Shown here: piece by piece, positions 43,538-52,059 of the stretch
Layout of the letters: every line of letters begins with the position of its first letter
How positions within the stretch are numbered: the first letter of the stretch is position 1
NCBI GenBank assembly: GCA_043808325.1
Contig: JAZDEY010000035.1
Span: 1-64,000, forward strand
Source of the DNA: JAZDEY01 sp043808325 [NCBI: Candidatus Eiseniibacteriota bacterium]
GTDB taxonomy: Bacteria; Arandabacterota; Arandabacteria; Arandabacterales
Length of the DNA: 64,000 bases
Direction: 5' to 3'
The notes under the pieces: generated by a model
Seen by the model: only the letters and a program-made list of their open reading frames with translations
Databases searched by the model: none
What the model was told of the DNA's origin: nothing
Position numbers and translations under genes: made by a program

Positions 43538-44294
43538 GTGTCATCACCTCCTTCGCAAGCTCCATGTAACTCCTAGCCCCCGGGCACATCACGTCATAGA
43601 GCAGAATCGGTTTCCCGAAGCTGGGGGCTTCACTCAGTCTGACGTTTCTCGGTATCACCGCTCGGTAAACGCGGTCGTCAAAGAACTTCCTGGTCTCCTC
43701 CGCTACCTGCAGCGACAGGTTGAGCCTGCTGTCAAACATCGTCAACAGCACGCCCTCGATCGCGAGGTTGGGATTCAGGTTCTTCTGAACCAGCTTGATC
43801 GCATTGATCAGCTGCCCCAGGCCCTCGAGCGCGTAGTATTCGCACTGGACCGGTATAATCACGCTGTCCGAGGCAGCAAGCGAGTTGACGGTAAGCAGCC
43901 CAAGCGATGGGGGACAGTCGATGATCACGTAATCGTAGTCTTCCCGGATCGGCGCCAGCGCTTTCCGCAGGCGCATCTCGCGCGCCATCATGCCGACAAG
44001 TTCGATCTCGGCGCCAACCAGCCGTTGGTGCGAAGGCACAAGATCGAGTCCCGGCACTGCCGTTTTGACGATGCACTCCTCAATCGGCACATCATCGACC
44101 AGGACCTCGTAGATGCATCTGGCCCCATCCCCCGAGACCGTAACCCCGAGGCCGCTCCCGGCATTGGCCTGAGGATCGACATCCACAAGCAGCGTCTTCT
44201 TGTCCGACACACTGAGAAAAGCCGATAGGTTCACCGCAGTCGTGGTCTTCCCGACCCCGCCTTTCTGATTGGCTATGGCTATAACCTTACCCAA
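43530..44294 (-). CDS. parA: Chromosome partitioning ATPase ParA (Soj)
   Basis: This 254-aa ParA/MinD-family ATPase has a deviant Walker [14 protein letters not shown], at residues 11-23, then [16 protein letters not shown] (Walker A') and [15 protein letters not shown] (Walker B). It lacks an N-terminal helix-turn-helix, so it is the short chromosomal Soj type. The start is TTG 44294 with GGAGGTGGGGAA upstream. It forms ATP-dependent dimers on the nucleoid and moves ParB-parS complexes; in some bacteria it also tunes DnaA activity. Confidence 0.97.
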   Translation of the reverse strand: MGKVIAIANQKGGVGKTTTAVNLSAFLSVSDKKTLLVDVDPQANAGSGLGVTVSGDGARCIYEVLVDDVPIEECIVKTAVPGLDLVPSHQRLVGAEIELVGMMAREMRLRKALAPIREDYDYVIIDCPPSLGLLTVNSLAASDSVIIPVQCEYYALEGLGQLINAIKLVQKNLNPNLAIEGVLLTMFDSRLNLSLQVAEETRKFFDDRVYRAVIPRNVRLSEAPSFGKPILLYDVMCPGARSYMELAKEVMTRE

Positions 44295-44384
44295 TTCCCC
44301 ACCTCCGGATTACGCCCGCCGTGCCCATCGTCCACCCTTCCTCGCACCCCGATCCACCGAGTTTGCTCCAGCAGCGCTCGGCCC

Positions 44385-45116
44385 TCATTCTACATCATCT
44401 CGTTTTGCTATAACAAATAATCTCAATGGGTTACATTCGATAGCCCAGGGGCTGGCTACGACTGCCACCATACTTCCACCGTGATCAAAGAGGTAGCCTT
44501 TCGCCCGGTTGACTTCCTCTATGGACCGACTCCCCTTGTAGGCGACCAGCCTTCCGCCGGGCTTGAGCAGTGGCAAGCACCATTTTAGAAGCAGTCTGAA
44601 CCGTGTAACCGCTCTTGCCACAATAAGATCAAAACCTTCTGAATATTTGGCCCGAAAGGCCTCGCTATCGACCCGGTCGATCTCGAAGGCCGCCCGGGCG
44701 CCACAGACTTCCTCCAGAAATCCCCTGCGCTTCCGCCGGGAGTCACAGATCGTGAGCTTTATATGAGCGGAAAGCGTCGCCAGCACAAGGCCGGGCAAGC
44801 CGTTGCTTCCCCCCAGGTCAAGCACCTCAAGATCCCGGCGGGGCCTCAAGAGCGGAAGGAGTGAGGCCGCATCGCAGAAGTGATATGAGACCAATCTTGC
44901 TATATCCTTTCTCGATACCAAGTTCACCGTCTTATTCCAGCGAAATATCGCTCCAACCAGACCCATCAGACTTTCGCGGGCGCCCTCTTCGATCTCTTCG
45001 CCGCTCCTGGCAATCAGGTCGATCAATCTGGCCACATCAACCTCAAACGACGCAGGCAAAGCTTCCGGCTCGGATGCCGACTCCCGGTCAGGTACCATTT
45101 CCTGCCGATCCGCCAT
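44385..45116 (-). CDS. rsmG: 16S rRNA (guanine527-N7) methyltransferase RsmG
   Basis: This 243-aa methyltransferase has RsmG blocks [15 protein letters not shown], the SAM-binding [16 protein letters not shown] (near residue 90), and [24 protein letters not shown]. It methylates G527 of 16S rRNA using S-adenosylmethionine. The start chosen is ATG 45116, preceded by GGAAG; an ATG at 45131 is also possible. Either way it overlaps the end of mnmG by about 30-40 bases, the usual gidA-gidB arrangement. Confidence 0.94.
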   Translation of the reverse strand: MADRQEMVPDRESASEPEALPASFEVDVARLIDLIARSGEEIEEGARESLMGLVGAIFRWNKTVNLVSRKDIARLVSYHFCDAASLLPLLRPRRDLEVLDLGGSNGLPGLVLATLSAHIKLTICDSRRKRRGFLEEVCGARAAFEIDRVDSEAFRAKYSEGFDLIVARAVTRFRLLLKWCLPLLKPGGRLVAYKGSRSIEEVNRAKGYLFDHGGSMVAVVASPWAIECNPLRLFVIAKRDDVE

Positions 45117-46944
45117 TTTCTTCCGGTCCATGTTTGGTCATATGTATAAGCACGCTGGTCACGTCGGCCGGCGTGATACCGGGAACCCTGGCCGCCTGCC
45201 CAATGGACGCCGGCCTTATTCGGTCCAGCTTCTCTTTGGCCTCCCGGGATAGCCCTGGCATGTGTCTGTAGTCAACCCATGATGGAATCCGCTTGTTCCC
45301 TTTACGATTAAGATCTTCTGCTCTAAGGAGTTCCCGCCCGATATAGCCTTCGTATTTGACCTCGGTCTCCACCTGGGCGAGGGTCTTCTCGTCATAGGAA
45401 TTGAGCCAGGGTGCCAGATCCGCCAGATGCCGCCAAGTGATGCCGGGCCGTCGCAGCATTTGCTTCAGCGTTATGGGCTCCTCGCCCACCCTGACCCTGG
45501 TCGATTCCAGCAATCCCGAGATCTCTTGCCGTACTTGTAGACGGTTTCTGACCTCATCAAGCCAGGGCCTGGCGACGAGGCCAAGGGCGTGCCCATAGTG
45601 CATCAGCCTCTCGTCGGCATTGTCTTGTCGAAGCAACAGCCGGTATTCAGCCCGGGAAGTAAACATCCTGTATGGCTCGTCCGTACCGCGGGTCACCAGG
45701 TCATCGATCATCACGCCGAGATAGGCCTCGCTCCTCGACAGTACCAGTCCTTCCCTCCCCACAAGCTTAAGCGCCGCGTTGATGCCCGCCATTATGCCCT
45801 GCCCCGCCGCCTCTTCATAGCCGGATGTCCCATTTATCTGGCCTGCAAGGAAGAGCCCTTCGATCTTCTTGGTCTCAAGCGTGGCCAGGAGCTCAGTCGG
45901 GGCCACAAAGTCATATTCTACGGCGTAGCCAGGCCTGACTATTTCGGCATGCTCAAGCCCCGGGATGGTCCTGACCATACTGATTTGAACGTCCTCCGGA
46001 AGGCTTGTCGCAAGCCCGCTCACATAGTACTCAAGGGCCTGCGAATCCTCCGGCTCGAGAAAGAGCTGGTGGCTCGCGCGGTCCGGAAACCGGACTACCT
46101 TGTCTTCAATTGAGGGACAGTAGCGCGGCCCGATTCCCTCGATCCTGCCGGTGTAAAGCGGAGATCGATCGAGGTTGGAGAGGATAGTAGCTCGCGTATC
46201 CTCAGTAGTTCTCGTGAGATAGCAGGCCGCGATCGAATCGATTTTGTCTCGGGTCCGGTATGAGAAGGGCTCTATCCCGTTCTCTCCGCACTGGGGCTCG
46301 AGCCCGTCGAACTCGATCGACCTTCCCCGGAGTCTCGGCGAGGTTCCTGTCTTAAGCCTTCCCATGGCAAGCCCGGTCTCTTTCAGGCTGGCGGCCAGCC
46401 CGTAGCTCGCGCATTCCCCGTTGCGACCACCTGGGAAGCTATGAAGCCCGATATGTATGGTCCCCCGAAGGAAAGTCCCGGTAGCAATTATCACGGCTTT
46501 GGATCTGAAGCGGTAACCCACCTGGGTCTCCACCCCCGCGATCCGGTCCCCATCAAGCAGAAGCTTCTCGGCCAGCCCCTGTCTCAGCTCAAGCCTCGGC
46601 TGGTCCTCCACGGCGCGGCGCATATGCATCCTGTAGGCTTGCCTGTCATTCTGCGACCGGAGCGACCAGACTGCGGGGCCTCTGCTGCGGTTGAGCATTC
46701 GCATCTGGAGCGCCGTGAGGTCGGCAACCCGCCCCATCTCTCCCCCAAGCGCGTCTATCTCTTTGACCAAATGGGACTTAGCAAGCCCGCCGATTGCAGG
46801 ATTACACGACATCTGTGCCACGCTGTCCACGTTCAGGGTGAGCAAGAGAGTCTCACACCCCATCCGTGCTGCAGCGAGGGCAGCCTCGCATCCGGCATGG
46901 CCGGCTCCAATCACAATCACGTCGTAGGTTTTTGGGTGGTCCAT
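45088..46944 (-). CDS. mnmG: tRNA uridine 5-carboxymethylaminomethyl modification enzyme MnmG (GidA)
   Basis: This 618-aa FAD protein, with MnmE, modifies U34 of certain tRNAs. The FAD-binding Rossmann motif is [19 protein letters not shown]. Family signatures are present: [45 protein letters not shown], and [24 protein letters not shown]. The C-terminal helical domain ([34 protein letters not shown]) is the MnmE-binding part. The start ATG 46944 has no Shine-Dalgarno-like sequence; instead a perfect parS site lies 8-23 bases upstream. Confidence 0.97.
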   Translation of the reverse strand: MDHPKTYDVIVIGAGHAGCEAALAAARMGCETLLLTLNVDSVAQMSCNPAIGGLAKSHLVKEIDALGGEMGRVADLTALQMRMLNRSRGPAVWSLRSQNDRQAYRMHMRRAVEDQPRLELRQGLAEKLLLDGDRIAGVETQVGYRFRSKAVIIATGTFLRGTIHIGLHSFPGGRNGECASYGLAASLKETGLAMGRLKTGTSPRLRGRSIEFDGLEPQCGENGIEPFSYRTRDKIDSIAACYLTRTTEDTRATILSNLDRSPLYTGRIEGIGPRYCPSIEDKVVRFPDRASHQLFLEPEDSQALEYYVSGLATSLPEDVQISMVRTIPGLEHAEIVRPGYAVEYDFVAPTELLATLETKKIEGLFLAGQINGTSGYEEAAGQGIMAGINAALKLVGREGLVLSRSEAYLGVMIDDLVTRGTDEPYRMFTSRAEYRLLLRQDNADERLMHYGHALGLVARPWLDEVRNRLQVRQEISGLLESTRVRVGEEPITLKQMLRRPGITWRHLADLAPWLNSYDEKTLAQVETEVKYEGYIGRELLRAEDLNRKGNKRIPSWVDYRHMPGLSREAKEKLDRIRPASIGQAARVPGITPADVTSVLIHMTKHGPEENGGSAGNGT

Positions 46945-46951
46945 AGTCTAA

Positions 46952-46967
46952 TGTTTCACGTGAAACA
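46952..46967. promoter_or_regulatory. parS centromere site
   Basis: TGTTTCACGTGAAACA is the exact 16-bp ParB-binding palindrome conserved across bacteria. It lies between mnmE and mnmG, just upstream of the mnmG start and about 5 kb from the putative oriC. No second perfect copy was seen in the window. Confidence 0.97.
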
Positions 46968-46970
46968 CTT

Positions 46971-48350
46971 TTACTTGCCTATGCAGAACCTCGAAAAAAT
47001 CGCATCCAGGATTTCCGAGGTCACTTTCTTCCCGGTTATCTCACCAAGGCAATCGAGCGAGTACCTCACATCTGAGGCCATGCACTCCAGAGGCAATCTA
47101 TCCTGAAGGGAACCGCCGGCCCGATCCACAGCCGCCATGGCGTCCCGGAGTCGGCCGGCATGCCTTTCATTTACAACGATCTCGTACCCAAGATCGCCGA
47201 TCTTGGCCCTGGCCAACCCTGCGAGACCCTCCATCAACTCCGGCAGTCCCCATCCCTTTAGGGCCGATACCCGGAGATGTTGCTCGCCTGCCCAATCCCG
47301 GGCGGCGGGGAGATCGCTCTTGTTGGCCACGATCACCTTGGGCTTGGCCTCAACCTCCGCCATGATCTCGCAATCCTCGGGCTCGAGCGCTCCGCTGCCA
47401 TCCAGCACCACCAGCGCCAGGTCGGCTTCGCCGATCGCATCTTTGGTACGCCGCACCGCCTCCTCTTCGATCACATCGGAGGCCCGCCTCATACCTGCGG
47501 TATCATGGATCCTGAGCACCAGGCCGTCCACACAGACCAGGTCATCCACCACATCCCTGGTCGTACCCGCGACCTCGCTGACTATCACGCGGTCCTTTCC
47601 CACGAGGCGGTTAAAGAGGCTCGATTTGCCGACGTTCGGCTTGCCGACCACGACCACATCGAGGCCCTCCTTCAGGTACTTGCCACTCCGGTGGGCTCGA
47701 AGAAGATTGCCGATCTTATGGGCCACGCCATCCAGCGCCCCGGCAAGCCCTACAAGGTCGACGGCTTCGACCTCCTCATCCACGAAGTCAATGTTGGCCT
47801 CAATCGTGGCCAGCCACTCAAAGAGGATGCGCTCCAAACCCTCGAGCTCCCGAGAGAGCCCGCCCTTGAGCTGCCGCAACGCAACCTGAAGGGCCTTGTC
47901 GCTACTGGCTCTGATGACCTCCTCCACGGCCTCGGCCTGAGCGAGGTCCATCTTGCCGTTGAGGAAAGCCCGCTTGGTGAACTCCCCGGGCTCGGCCGGC
48001 CGCGCGCCTTCCTCGACGAGTCTCCTTAGGAGAAGCCTCGGGGCAAGCAACCCCCCGTGACAGGTGATCTCAATTACATCCTCGCCGGTCACCGAGCCGG
48101 GGCCCCTCATCACGAGCACAAGCACCTGATCGATGCAGGCACGATCGGCGCCGACGACCTCTCCGAAGAGGATCGACCGGTCTTGCGCCTGGGAAGGCGT
48201 CTGCCTCCCCCTGAAGATCTTATCGCAGATCGCGGTCGCAGCATTGCCGCTCATTCTGACAATGCCGAGGGCCCCCACGCCGGGCGGCGTGGCTACGGCC
48301 GCGATCGTATCACTCTCTACCACGCCTCTCTCCACCGTATCTCTCTTCAC
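46971..48350 (-). CDS. mnmE: tRNA modification GTPase MnmE (TrmE)
   Basis: This 459-aa protein starts at GTG 48350 with GGAGGA upstream, overlapping jag by 41 bases; the open frame extends further but that part is not MnmE-like. The N-terminal tetrahydrofolate-binding domain (DTIAAVATPPGVGALGIVRMSG) is followed by a helical region. The G domain shows VVGKPNVGKSSLFNRL, AGTTRDVVDD, DTAGMR and ANKSDL. The C-terminal CIGK matches the conserved CxGK that carries the reactive Cys. With MnmG it installs the cmnm5 group at U34 of tRNAs. Confidence 0.97.
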   Translation of the reverse strand: MKRDTVERGVVESDTIAAVATPPGVGALGIVRMSGNAATAICDKIFRGRQTPSQAQDRSILFGEVVGADRACIDQVLVLVMRGPGSVTGEDVIEITCHGGLLAPRLLLRRLVEEGARPAEPGEFTKRAFLNGKMDLAQAEAVEEVIRASSDKALQVALRQLKGGLSRELEGLERILFEWLATIEANIDFVDEEVEAVDLVGLAGALDGVAHKIGNLLRAHRSGKYLKEGLDVVVVGKPNVGKSSLFNRLVGKDRVIVSEVAGTTRDVVDDLVCVDGLVLRIHDTAGMRRASDVIEEEAVRRTKDAIGEADLALVVLDGSGALEPEDCEIMAEVEAKPKVIVANKSDLPAARDWAGEQHLRVSALKGWGLPELMEGLAGLARAKIGDLGYEIVVNERHAGRLRDAMAAVDRAGGSLQDRLPLECMASDVRYSLDCLGEITGKKVTSEILDAIFSRFCIGK

Positions 48351-49053
48351 CCTGTCGTCCTCCGCCGCCGGAACTATGCCCGCCTCGGCTCGCGGGCGAA
48401 ACCACCACATTCTTGAAATCTCCCTCGCCGATCGTGAAGGTCTTGATCTGGGGGTCGTCGGCCAAGGCCAGGTGTACAACCCGCCTCTCTGCGGCCGAAA
48501 GGGGCTCCATCTGCATCTCCTTGCCGGTCGACTTCGCCCGGGATGCAAGCGACATCGCCTTGTTTTTCAAGGCACTCCCGCGGCGCTTCTTGTAGCCCCC
48601 CACATCGACATCCATACGTACGCTCTTCTTGAGCTGCTTGCCGACCATTCGTCTTACGAGGTGCCCCAGATCGTCAAGGCTCTCGCCCTTCTTGCCGATC
48701 AGGAGCCCGTCCACACCCACAGTCTCTATGTCCACCCGGTGAATATCGTCCTCGACTTCTATCTTCACTTGCGCGGTAATACCCGTGAGTCTGATCAGGT
48801 TGGTCACCAGCTCCTCTATCTTGGCGCTCACCTCGTCGGCAGCAACACCCGTTTTGCGCACTATAACTTTGGCCGGCTTTGTTCCGATCAGACCGAACAC
48901 ACCCTGGCTGCCTTCTTCCAAGACTTCGTACTCCACCTGGTCCCGGGTCAAGCCCAGCCGTTCAACTCCTTTGGCGATCGCACTCTCGACGGTCTTGGCC
49001 TCCTCGGTGGTCTCCCTAAGGTTCTGCTTCCGATCGACTTCCTGGTCGTGCAT
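48310..49053 (-). CDS. jag: Jag/KhpB RNA-binding protein (Jag-N, KH, R3H)
   Basis: This 247-aa protein has the Jag-N domain (AKTVESAIAKGVERLGLTRDQVEYEVLEEGSQGVFGLIG), a KH domain (GVDGLLIGKKGESLDDLGHLV) and an R3H domain (LSAAERRVVHLALADDPQIKTFTIGEGDFKNVVVSP). A Gly/Arg-rich tail closes it. In Firmicutes the homologue KhpB, with KhpA, binds RNA and affects cell division and envelope synthesis. It starts at ATG 49053 after GGAGGA, overlapping nothing upstream and lying just past yidC, the standard order yidC-jag-mnmE. Confidence 0.95.
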   Translation of the reverse strand: MHDQEVDRKQNLRETTEEAKTVESAIAKGVERLGLTRDQVEYEVLEEGSQGVFGLIGTKPAKVIVRKTGVAADEVSAKIEELVTNLIRLTGITAQVKIEVEDDIHRVDIETVGVDGLLIGKKGESLDDLGHLVRRMVGKQLKKSVRMDVDVGGYKKRRGSALKNKAMSLASRAKSTGKEMQMEPLSAAERRVVHLALADDPQIKTFTIGEGDFKNVVVSPASRGGHSSGGGGRQGEERYGGERRGRE

Positions 49054-49055
49054 GA

Positions 49056-50768
49056 CTATCCTCCGGTGGTTACTTGTTGCTGTTCCAGCCTGTCCGCCCG
49101 ATTCATGAGATACTGGTGGATGATGGTGAGTATGTTGTTAACCAGCCAATAGAGAACAAGTCCGGACGGGAACCTGAAAAACATAAAGGTAAAGACTACC
49201 GGCAAGAGGTAGGTCATCATCGCCTGTTTGGGATCGGACGTTGTCATCTTCTGCTGGACGAACATCGCGATGCCCATGAGGATCGGGAGTAAGCTGACGA
49301 CGGAGCCAATGAAAGGAATAGAGAAGGGCAGCCTCGCAATCACATCCGGGGCCGAGAGATCCTTGATCCAGAAGATGAACTCGGCCTGTCGCAGCTCGAT
49401 CGTCTTGGAGAGCACGTTAAATAGGGCGATAAAGACCGGCATCTGGAGGACAAGCGGCAGGCACCCACCCATCGGGTTAACCCCTCGCTTGCGATAGAGC
49501 TCCATCACTGCCTTGTTAAGGGTCTGGGGGTCTTTCTTGTGCTTCTCCCTCAATGCCGTCATCTCGGGCTGCAGCTTCTGCATCGCGCGCATCGACTTCA
49601 TGCTTTTCTGGGTTAGCGGGTGGAACAGCAGTTTGGTCAGGCCCGATAAGAGGATTATGACCCACCCGTAGTTGGGGATGACCTTGTAGCAGGCAACTAA
49701 GAACATGAATATCAACTTGCTCAGCGGGGCCATCCATTTCCAACCGAAATCCACGGCCTTCTCGAGCCGGTGCCCGATCGCCTTGAGCTCCTGATAGTCC
49801 AGAGGGCCCACGTAGACCATGAAGCCCAGCGGCTTGACGGGATCCCGCTCGGCCTCAACCACCATACCTATCGATTCACCATTGCCCGGGAATGATCTTG
49901 ATATCACTTGGGTTTTGCCGGTCGGGACGAAGCCGGCCCAAAAGTACTTGGTCCTCAGGCCGGCCCACTCGATCACCCCACCCACTGAGAACTGTTGGTT
50001 CTTCCTGACCTTGCCGGCATCGGCTTTCACCAGGCCTTGATCGGTCAGGGTGATGGCTGTGAAGTTACGGAGATCGTCGTTGCGATTTAGCTCTGTACTC
50101 TGGAGTCCCGATTGCCAGCCGAACTCCACGGCCCGCACGGCCTCGGAGCCTGGACCGATAACTTCGATGTCTACCATTATGATATAGGTGTCGCTTCGAA
50201 ACCGGCAGGTCTTAGTGACGGTTAGGCCTTCGGCGGTCGTCAGCACAAAGGCAAGGGTGGTCTCAGCGCCCGCCGGTACGGCAAGCGATTCCGCCGACAC
50301 CGTAAACGCCCCGGCCGCCAGATCGATCCGATCCCCCGTCTTGGTAAGAAGCGCCACGCCGAAGGGCCGGATGTCCCCGGCCGCAACCAGCTCCACCGGC
50401 CCGCCTTTGCTTAAGGGATAGCGCGTCAGCGTGAAGCTCGTGAGCACCGCCCCGCGACTCGAGAACCTCGCAGTGTAGAGCGGCGCCGTGACAACTATCT
50501 CTCTTCCCGGTCCCTCCTCCGCAGGAAGAATCCCAAACGCCGGTACGACCGTGCCCGTCTGCTGCTCGGCCGTCCCACTCTCCGCCTGTCCGCTTGCCTG
50601 GCCGGTTGCGCGCTCGGGCGCACTCGGGGATGTGTCCGAGGTGCCCGCCTTGCCCGCGGTATCCGGTGGCTGGGCCGGCTGTCGCTGGCTTCCCGAGTAG
50701 ATCTGGAGCAGGACGAGCACGCCGAGCATCAGTGCCATTGCAATCACAAACCGTTTGGTGTCGTTCAT
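49056..50768 (-). CDS. yidC: Membrane protein insertase YidC
   Basis: This 570-aa YidC is of the long diderm type. It has an N-terminal membrane segment (FVIAMALMLGVLVLLQIYSG) and a Ser/Thr/Pro linker. A large periplasmic beta domain spans residues about 90-350. The conserved insertase core has five membrane segments including NYGWVIILLSGLTKLLFHPLTQKSMKSMRAMQKLQPEM and GCLPLVLQMPVFIALFNVL. The large periplasmic domain indicates a Gram-negative cell plan. It inserts membrane proteins with or without SecYEG. It starts 11 bases after yidD. Confidence 0.96.
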   Translation of the reverse strand: MNDTKRFVIAMALMLGVLVLLQIYSGSQRQPAQPPDTAGKAGTSDTSPSAPERATGQASGQAESGTAEQQTGTVVPAFGILPAEEGPGREIVVTAPLYTARFSSRGAVLTSFTLTRYPLSKGGPVELVAAGDIRPFGVALLTKTGDRIDLAAGAFTVSAESLAVPAGAETTLAFVLTTAEGLTVTKTCRFRSDTYIIMVDIEVIGPGSEAVRAVEFGWQSGLQSTELNRNDDLRNFTAITLTDQGLVKADAGKVRKNQQFSVGGVIEWAGLRTKYFWAGFVPTGKTQVISRSFPGNGESIGMVVEAERDPVKPLGFMVYVGPLDYQELKAIGHRLEKAVDFGWKWMAPLSKLIFMFLVACYKVIPNYGWVIILLSGLTKLLFHPLTQKSMKSMRAMQKLQPEMTALREKHKKDPQTLNKAVMELYRKRGVNPMGGCLPLVLQMPVFIALFNVLSKTIELRQAEFIFWIKDLSAPDVIARLPFSIPFIGSVVSLLPILMGIAMFVQQKMTTSDPKQAMMTYLLPVVFTFMFFRFPSGLVLYWLVNNILTIIHQYLMNRADRLEQQQVTTGG

Positions 50769-50779
50769 TCACTCAACCC

Positions 50780-51013
50780 CTAAGGAATTGGGTCCAGCCC
50801 ACTGCCTCCGAAGGGATGGCACCTGAGAAGCCGGCGTAGGGCCAGCGCGCCACCCCTGACGAGCCCGTACTTTTTCAAGGCCCCAATCGCATACTCCGAG
50901 CAGGTCGGAACGAACCTGCATGAGCGCGGCAGAAGCAGCGAAAAGAATCCTTTGTACGCTGCAACCGACGCTACCGCCCCGCGGGTCAAGAACCTGTCAA
51001 GCCCCGCAATCAC
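50780..51013 (-). CDS. yidD: Membrane protein insertion efficiency factor YidD
   Basis: This 77-aa protein starts at GTG 51013, overlapping the rnpA stop as GTGA, which gives the usual family length; an in-frame TTG at 51046 is less likely. The conserved core is YKGFFSLLLPRSCRFVPTCSEYAIGALKKYG and RRLLRCHPFGGSGLDPIP, with paired Cys. It acts at the inner membrane near YidC and aids insertion. Position between rnpA and yidC is the classical order. Confidence 0.94.
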   Translation of the reverse strand: MIAGLDRFLTRGAVASVAAYKGFFSLLLPRSCRFVPTCSEYAIGALKKYGLVRGGALALRRLLRCHPFGGSGLDPIP

Positions 51014-51384
51014 TGACCTTGCTGCTCGTTCGTCAGAAGATGGCAACTCCGGAGCATCCCTTTCATCTCCGCCTGGACTTCTCGGGCACCGGCCTTCGCA
51101 ATGCCTCGCCCGGCTATGAAAACCACTTTGAAACCCTGCGGCCTGGAGGCGGCCTTCAGAGCCCTGTAGGCCTCGCGAAGCAGGCGTCTCGCTCGATTGC
51201 GTTCGTGCGCCGCACCGACGCCGCGGCCGGCAATGAATCCGGCCTTGCGCACGGCCGCGCCATTGATGAGGAAGTAGGCCTTGAATCTCTTTCCGACCAG
51301 GACAGAACCCTTGCCAATAACCTCTTTGTATTCATGCTGCTCGGTGATTCGCTCCCGGCGTCTGAGCTTCCGATCACACCGCAA
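51010..51384 (-). CDS. rnpA: Ribonuclease P protein component
   Basis: This 124-aa basic protein has the RNase P signature [13 protein letters not shown] near residue 61 and the preceding beta strands ([29 protein letters not shown]). It binds the catalytic RNA that trims tRNA 5' ends. The start is TTG 51384, inside the last codons of rpmH (11-base overlap), so translation is probably coupled. The N-terminus [17 protein letters not shown] fits the family. Confidence 0.93.
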   Translation of the reverse strand: MRCDRKLRRRERITEQHEYKEVIGKGSVLVGKRFKAYFLINGAAVRKAGFIAGRGVGAAHERNRARRLLREAYRALKAASRPQGFKVVFIAGRGIAKAGAREVQAEMKGMLRSCHLLTNEQQGQ

Positions 51385-51508
51385 TCCTCTTCCTCCCGCG
51401 CTTTCTCCTGCGCTGGAGCACTGCCCTACCTGCCTTTGTACTCATGCGTTTTCGGAAGCCATGTGTCTTCTTTCGCCTGGTGTTGTGCGGTTGATACGTC
51501 CGCTTCAA
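51374..51508 (-). CDS. rpmH: Ribosomal protein L34
   Basis: This 44-aa gene starts at TTG 51508, with GGAGGTAAGCAA upstream, and ends in TGA at 51374. The product reads [17 protein letters not shown] ... [20 protein letters not shown], which is typical L34. It is the first gene of the minus-strand origin-side block, read from the promoter at 51544-51573, and ends within the first codons of rnpA. Confidence 0.95.
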   Translation of the reverse strand: MKRTYQPHNTRRKKTHGFRKRMSTKAGRAVLQRRRKRGRKRIAV

Positions 51509-51543
51509 TTGCTTACCTCCTTTTGCGATACTCGACTTGAGGG

Positions 51544-51573
51544 ATTCTATGTTGTAACCGCCTTAACTGTCAA
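51544..51573 (-). promoter_or_regulatory. Sigma70-type promoter for rpmH-rnpA
   Basis: On the minus strand TTGACA (51573-51568) and TAGAAT (51549-51544) are 18 bases apart, about 35 bases before the TTG start of rpmH. Confidence 0.65.
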
Positions 51574-52059
51574 GCGATTTTCAATCCCTTGCAGGCCGTG
51601 GTTTGTCTTTCCCGATCGTGGCGAAAAAATAGCTTGCCAGATTTTGGCTGCGGTGATAAGATCGCCTACGCGTGTCGGAGGGCAGAGCCTCAAATGTGGA
51701 TAAGTCAGAGGCAGGCCGTGTTGAGATTGCTGTCGCGTCGCACCCGGACAACCTGCACAACATACATTGATCAACCTGCATTCTATTTGTGGATAACTCT
51801 ACTTACCCTCTGGCTATGCGCGGTTATATTTACTTGTTTGCCAACAGGTTACACGGTTATCAACGGCTGTGGAAAACCTGGGGGTTTCATAACTCGGTGT
51901 TCTGATTCCTTCCTCGCTTGACCTGAGCCGCCAGACTTAGGAGATACCACCTCCCGGGATTGTGGACAAGTTGTTGAGAAGTGTTTTTGGAAGTTGCAAG
52001 TGTTGTCGAACCTAGGAAAGCTGTAAGAGTGTTTTAGAGTGTTTTGAGGAGCTTGACCC
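51574..52059. other. Probable chromosomal replication origin (oriC), rpmH-dnaA side
   Basis: This intergenic region between divergent rpmH and dnaA carries two perfect DnaA boxes, TGTGGATAA at 51695-51703 and 51788-51796. One-mismatch copies are TGTGGAAAA at 51868-51876 and TGTGGACAA at 51961-51969. A moderately AT-rich stretch (TTATATTTACTTG) lies near 51820-51840. Position, spacing and gene context fit oriC. A second box cluster lies beyond dnaA at 53499-53576. Confidence 0.8.

Noticed and set aside
48351-48548. N-terminal extension of mnmE by 66 codons
   Set aside because: The stretch lies inside jag in another frame, is Arg/Pro/Trp-rich and unlike MnmE; the GTG at 48350 with GGAGGA gives the family length.
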